Made by a program: the position numbers and the translations under genes | Shown here: piece after piece, positions 61,919 through 64,000 of the stretch | Position numbering within the stretch: position 1 is the stretch's first letter | Layout: each line of letters starts with the position of its first letter | Source of the DNA: Mycobacterium sp. WUMAC-067 | GTDB lineage: Bacteria; Actinomycetota; Actinomycetes; Mycobacteriales; Mycobacteriaceae | Direction of reading: 5' to 3' | Assembly: GCF_020217485.1 (NCBI RefSeq) | Contig: NZ_JAEKMI010000004.1 | Span: forward strand, 153,511 to 217,510 | Length of the DNA: 64,000 nt | The notes under the pieces: model-generated | What the model was told of the DNA's origin: nothing | What the model saw: the letters and a program-made list of their open reading frames with translations, nothing else | The model's database searches: none

Positions 61919-62837
61919 GCTGCGGCTTGATCTCTTCGATGACCCACTGCGCGTAGTCGAGGTACTCGTCCACGCCACCGACGGCCGGAACGGGAACCGC
62001 GGTCATCGTCACGCCCTGCTCGGCGAGCCAGCCCAGCCGGTCGACGATCTGCGCCGCGCTCATGCCCGGCCGATCGCTGGCGTCGCGCCGGGCGACGTGC
62101 CCTTCGCCCACTCGGTTGGTGCCCAACCCGTGCATCACCTCGAAAGGGCGGCCGTCGTAGGAAGGTTGGGCCTTGATGTAGTCCAGCTTTTCGGCGATCT
62201 GCTCGGGCTTGGTAAGGAACGGCCACCAACCCGAACCGAAGGCGGCGGCCCTGCGCAACGCGGCGTCGGCGTCGCCGCCGATCCAGATCGGGAGGTGGGG
62301 CTTTTGAACGGGTTTCGGCTCGAAGGCGATGTCGGCGAACGACACGTAGCGGCCCTCGAATCGCGGCGCGTCACTGGTCCACAGTTCGACGATGGCCGCC
62401 AGGTACTCGTCGGCGATCCGCCCGCGTTCCCCGAACGGCACGCCGACGAGCTCGAACTCCCGCGCCAGCCACCCGACGCCGAACGTGACCATCATCCGGC
62501 CGCCACTCATCCAGTCGGCGGTGGCCAACGCTTTGGCCAGCACGATCGGATGTTGCAGCGGCAGGATGGTGATGCAGGAATTGACGACGACCCGTTCGGT
62601 GGCGCCGGCGATGAAGGCCTGGGCGACCGTCGAATGCAGGTAGTGCGCCCCGGACAAGTCGACGTGGTCGGTCGGGATGACGAGATGTTCGGGCACCGCG
62701 ATCATGTCGTAGCCCCACTGGTCGGCGCACCGCATCATGCGCCGCTGTTCGGGGCCGGTGACGGCCGCTTCCCAGGGTTGCGAAATCGCCTTGAGGCGCA
62801 GCATGTGCGGAACGGGGAAGGCGAATTTCACGGGCAT
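61911..62837 (-). CDS. LLM-class F420-dependent oxidoreductase
   Basis: A 308-residue luciferase-like TIM barrel: V-P-E-H-L-V-I-P near residue 48, V-V-V-N-S-C-I-T-I-L-P-L-Q-H-P near 84-98, M-V-T-F-G-V-G-W-L and P-I-W-I-G-G-D-A-D. This is the TIGR03619-like branch common in mycobacteria, using F420 for oxidation or reduction of unknown substrates. ATG at 62837, divergent from padR with 55 bp between. Confidence 0.88.
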   Translation of the reverse strand: MPVKFAFPVPHMLRLKAISQPWEAAVTGPEQRRMMRCADQWGYDMIAVPEHLVIPTDHVDLSGAHYLHSTVAQAFIAGATERVVVNSCITILPLQHPIVLAKALATADWMSGGRMMVTFGVGWLAREFELVGVPFGERGRIADEYLAAIVELWTSDAPRFEGRYVSFADIAFEPKPVQKPHLPIWIGGDADAALRRAAAFGSGWWPFLTKPEQIAEKLDYIKAQPSYDGRPFEVMHGLGTNRVGEGHVARRDASDRPGMSAAQIVDRLGWLAEQGVTMTAVPVPAVGGVDEYLDYAQWVIEEIKPQLT

Positions 62838-62892
62838 CCCAGCCAGCGGTCCATGTCCCCCAATCTAGGGTGCGTGTTGTTAACCTGGCCAC

Positions 62893-63582
62893 GTGGACTC
62901 CGAAACGGACCCTGCCAGCAAAAAGCCGACGAACGCCGCCTTGGCGGCCACCAGTCGGGCGTTGCTGTGCATGATGTCCTATGAGGAGGAGATCTCCGGC
63001 TACGACCTCAAGAAGTGGATCGACTGGAGCGTCGATCTCTACTACTGGAGCCCGTCCTACAGCCAGATCTATACGGAGCTGAAGAAGTTGGAGGGCATGG
63101 GGCTGGTCACGTCGCGCGTCGAGCGCGACGAGGGCACCCGCACCCGCCGGCTCTACAAGATCACCGAAGCCGGCATGGCGGCTGCCATCGAGTGGGTCAA
63201 CGACGCGCCGGTGGACCCGCCGGTGCTCAAACACAGTGTGCTGCTTAGGGTTACGTTCGGTCACCTCACCAATCCGGCTCGGCTCAAGGAACTGCTGCAA
63301 GAACATGTGGCGTTCGCCGATGCCCGTCATCGCAAGGCGGTGGAAGACGCCGACGGCGCCGAAGGCGAACCGGCGTGGGCGTATTCGGTGATCGCGTTGC
63401 GCTGGGCCGCGAAGTACTACGCCGCCGAGCGTGAGTTCGCCCTGGAGCTCATGAAGGACATCGACGAGGCCGACGCCGTCCTGAAGAAGGCCGAGAAGGG
63501 CGGGTTCGGCAAGCCGCGTCCCACGCCGGGGTATTGGCGCGAAATCGAAAAGCAGGTCCAGGCAAAGCGCGACGCCGAGTAG
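62893..63582 (+). CDS. PadR-family transcriptional regulator
   Basis: A 229-residue protein with an N-terminal winged helix (about 20-100; SGYDLKKWID, SYSQIYTELKKLEGMGLV, and the wing RVERDEGTRTRRLYKITEAG) and a long C-terminal helical dimerisation domain. GTG start. Divergent from the LLM oxidoreductase, which it may regulate. Confidence 0.88.
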   Translation: MDSETDPASKKPTNAALAATSRALLCMMSYEEEISGYDLKKWIDWSVDLYYWSPSYSQIYTELKKLEGMGLVTSRVERDEGTRTRRLYKITEAGMAAAIEWVNDAPVDPPVLKHSVLLRVTFGHLTNPARLKELLQEHVAFADARHRKAVEDADGAEGEPAWAYSVIALRWAAKYYAAEREFALELMKDIDEADAVLKKAEKGGFGKPRPTPGYWREIEKQVQAKRDAE

Positions 63583-63741
63583 TTGTGGCGGCGGTCGTTT
63601 CGCCCTGTGTCGCCGCTCGTTGCGTGCACGCGGGTGCGGTTTCGGATATCGGGAACGTATATTGAATTCCCTTGTGTCACTGTGTTTTCTGTGGTCACAA
63701 TTCGGGGTTTTCTGTCGGTGGGTCTTCGTAATGTCTGCGGC

Positions 63742-64000
63742 ATGGGTTCGAGTACGCGTGAGGAGATCGTCGAGGCCTTCGACGCGCTCGACGCCGCCCT
63801 CGAGGGCGTGGCAGGGCTGAGTTTTGATGCGCTGGCCCCTCGGGAGTGTGTGGCGCTGTTGGAGCGCTGCGAAAGCGTGCGCCGCCGGCTGCCCGTGCCC
63901 GAGCATGCGTTGATCAATCACCTGGCCCGCCAGGCCAGCATTCAAGAACTCGGCGCCAAACTCGATCAGGCCATCGCTGACCGGTTGCGGATCAGCCACA
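63742..64000 (+). CDS. REP13E12-family (DUF222/HNH) protein, 5' end
   Basis: The first 86 codons to the window end match the start of mycobacterial 13E12 repeat proteins: S-T-R-E-E-I, L-S-F-D-A-L near residue 28 and R-R-L-P-V-P-E-H-A-L-I-N near 50. The full proteins carry DUF222 and a C-terminal HNH nuclease. These multicopy genes are known integration sites for phage-like elements in M. tuberculosis. Truncated by the window edge. Confidence 0.85.
   Translation, partial: MGSSTREEIVEAFDALDAALEGVAGLSFDALAPRECVALLERCESVRRRLPVPEHALINHLARQASIQELGAKLDQAIADRLRISH

Noticed and set aside
63731..63760. ATG at 63731 as the start of the REP13E12 gene
   Set aside because: It is in a different frame from the DUF222 sequence, which begins at the ATG at 63742.

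Overview
This is a GC-rich mycobacterial chromosome segment. The order rluB tail / cmk / der, a GabD2-type aldehyde dehydrogenase, a DesA3-type desaturase, F420-type LLM oxidoreductase and a REP13E12 (DUF222) gene all point to Mycobacterium. The giant N-methylating lipopeptide synthetase suggests a slow grower near the M. avium complex; that last step is inference.

Layout. (1) 1-2125: end of an rluB-like gene, cmk and der, joined by 4-bp stop/start overlaps. (2) 2322-8188: a small integrative island inserted in tRNA-Pro(GGG). It is bounded by 43-bp repeats (42/43 identical) of the tRNA 3' half and carries a tyrosine-integrase remnant, a 1.96-kb IS481-family element, a TOTE-type primase-helicase and a GNAT/RHH toxin-antitoxin pair of TacAT type. 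(3) 8263-16648: ordinary chromosomal genes (zinc-ribbon membrane protein, DUF4383, gabD2, desaturase, cspA, small proteins, DUF5994, transglutaminase-like, PAS-ANTAR regulator, GAP/Sap membrane protein). (4) 16649-17679: a kilobase with no convincing gene except a 30-codon ORF behind a perfect Shine-Dalgarno; it also holds a 12-bp palindrome and two small hairpins and is the likely control region of (5). (5) 17680-49221: mbtH and one uninterrupted 31.3-kb NRPS gene, about 10,430 residues, eight modules. (6) 49317-52909: asnO- and ngg-like genes (N-acetylglutaminylglutamine amide type), translationally coupled. (7) 52992-64000: GAF-ANTAR regulator, MFS transporter, Ser/Thr kinase, a small protein, RibD-like and flavin reductases, APC permease, FAD oxidoreductase, membrane protein, LLM oxidoreductase, PadR regulator and the start of a REP13E12 protein.

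The centrepiece is the NRPS. Its order is Cstarter-A-T-E / C-A-NMT-T / C-A-T / C-A-T / C-A-T-E / C-A-T / C-A-T-E / C-A-T-TE, with all eight carrier serines and all eight condensation HHxxxDG motifs intact. It should make an N-acylated octapeptide with D residues at 1, 5 and 7 and an N-methyl residue at 2. The first four modules match the order known for the M. avium subsp. paratuberculosis lipopentapeptide (D-Phe, N-Me-Val, Ile, Phe, then Ala). Modules 5-8 re-use the specificity classes of modules 3-5, as if the line grew by internal duplication. The GAP/Sap protein upstream may serve export, and ANTAR regulators lie on both flanks. The tRNA-Pro island is a second, independent point of interest as a compact candidate defence cassette.
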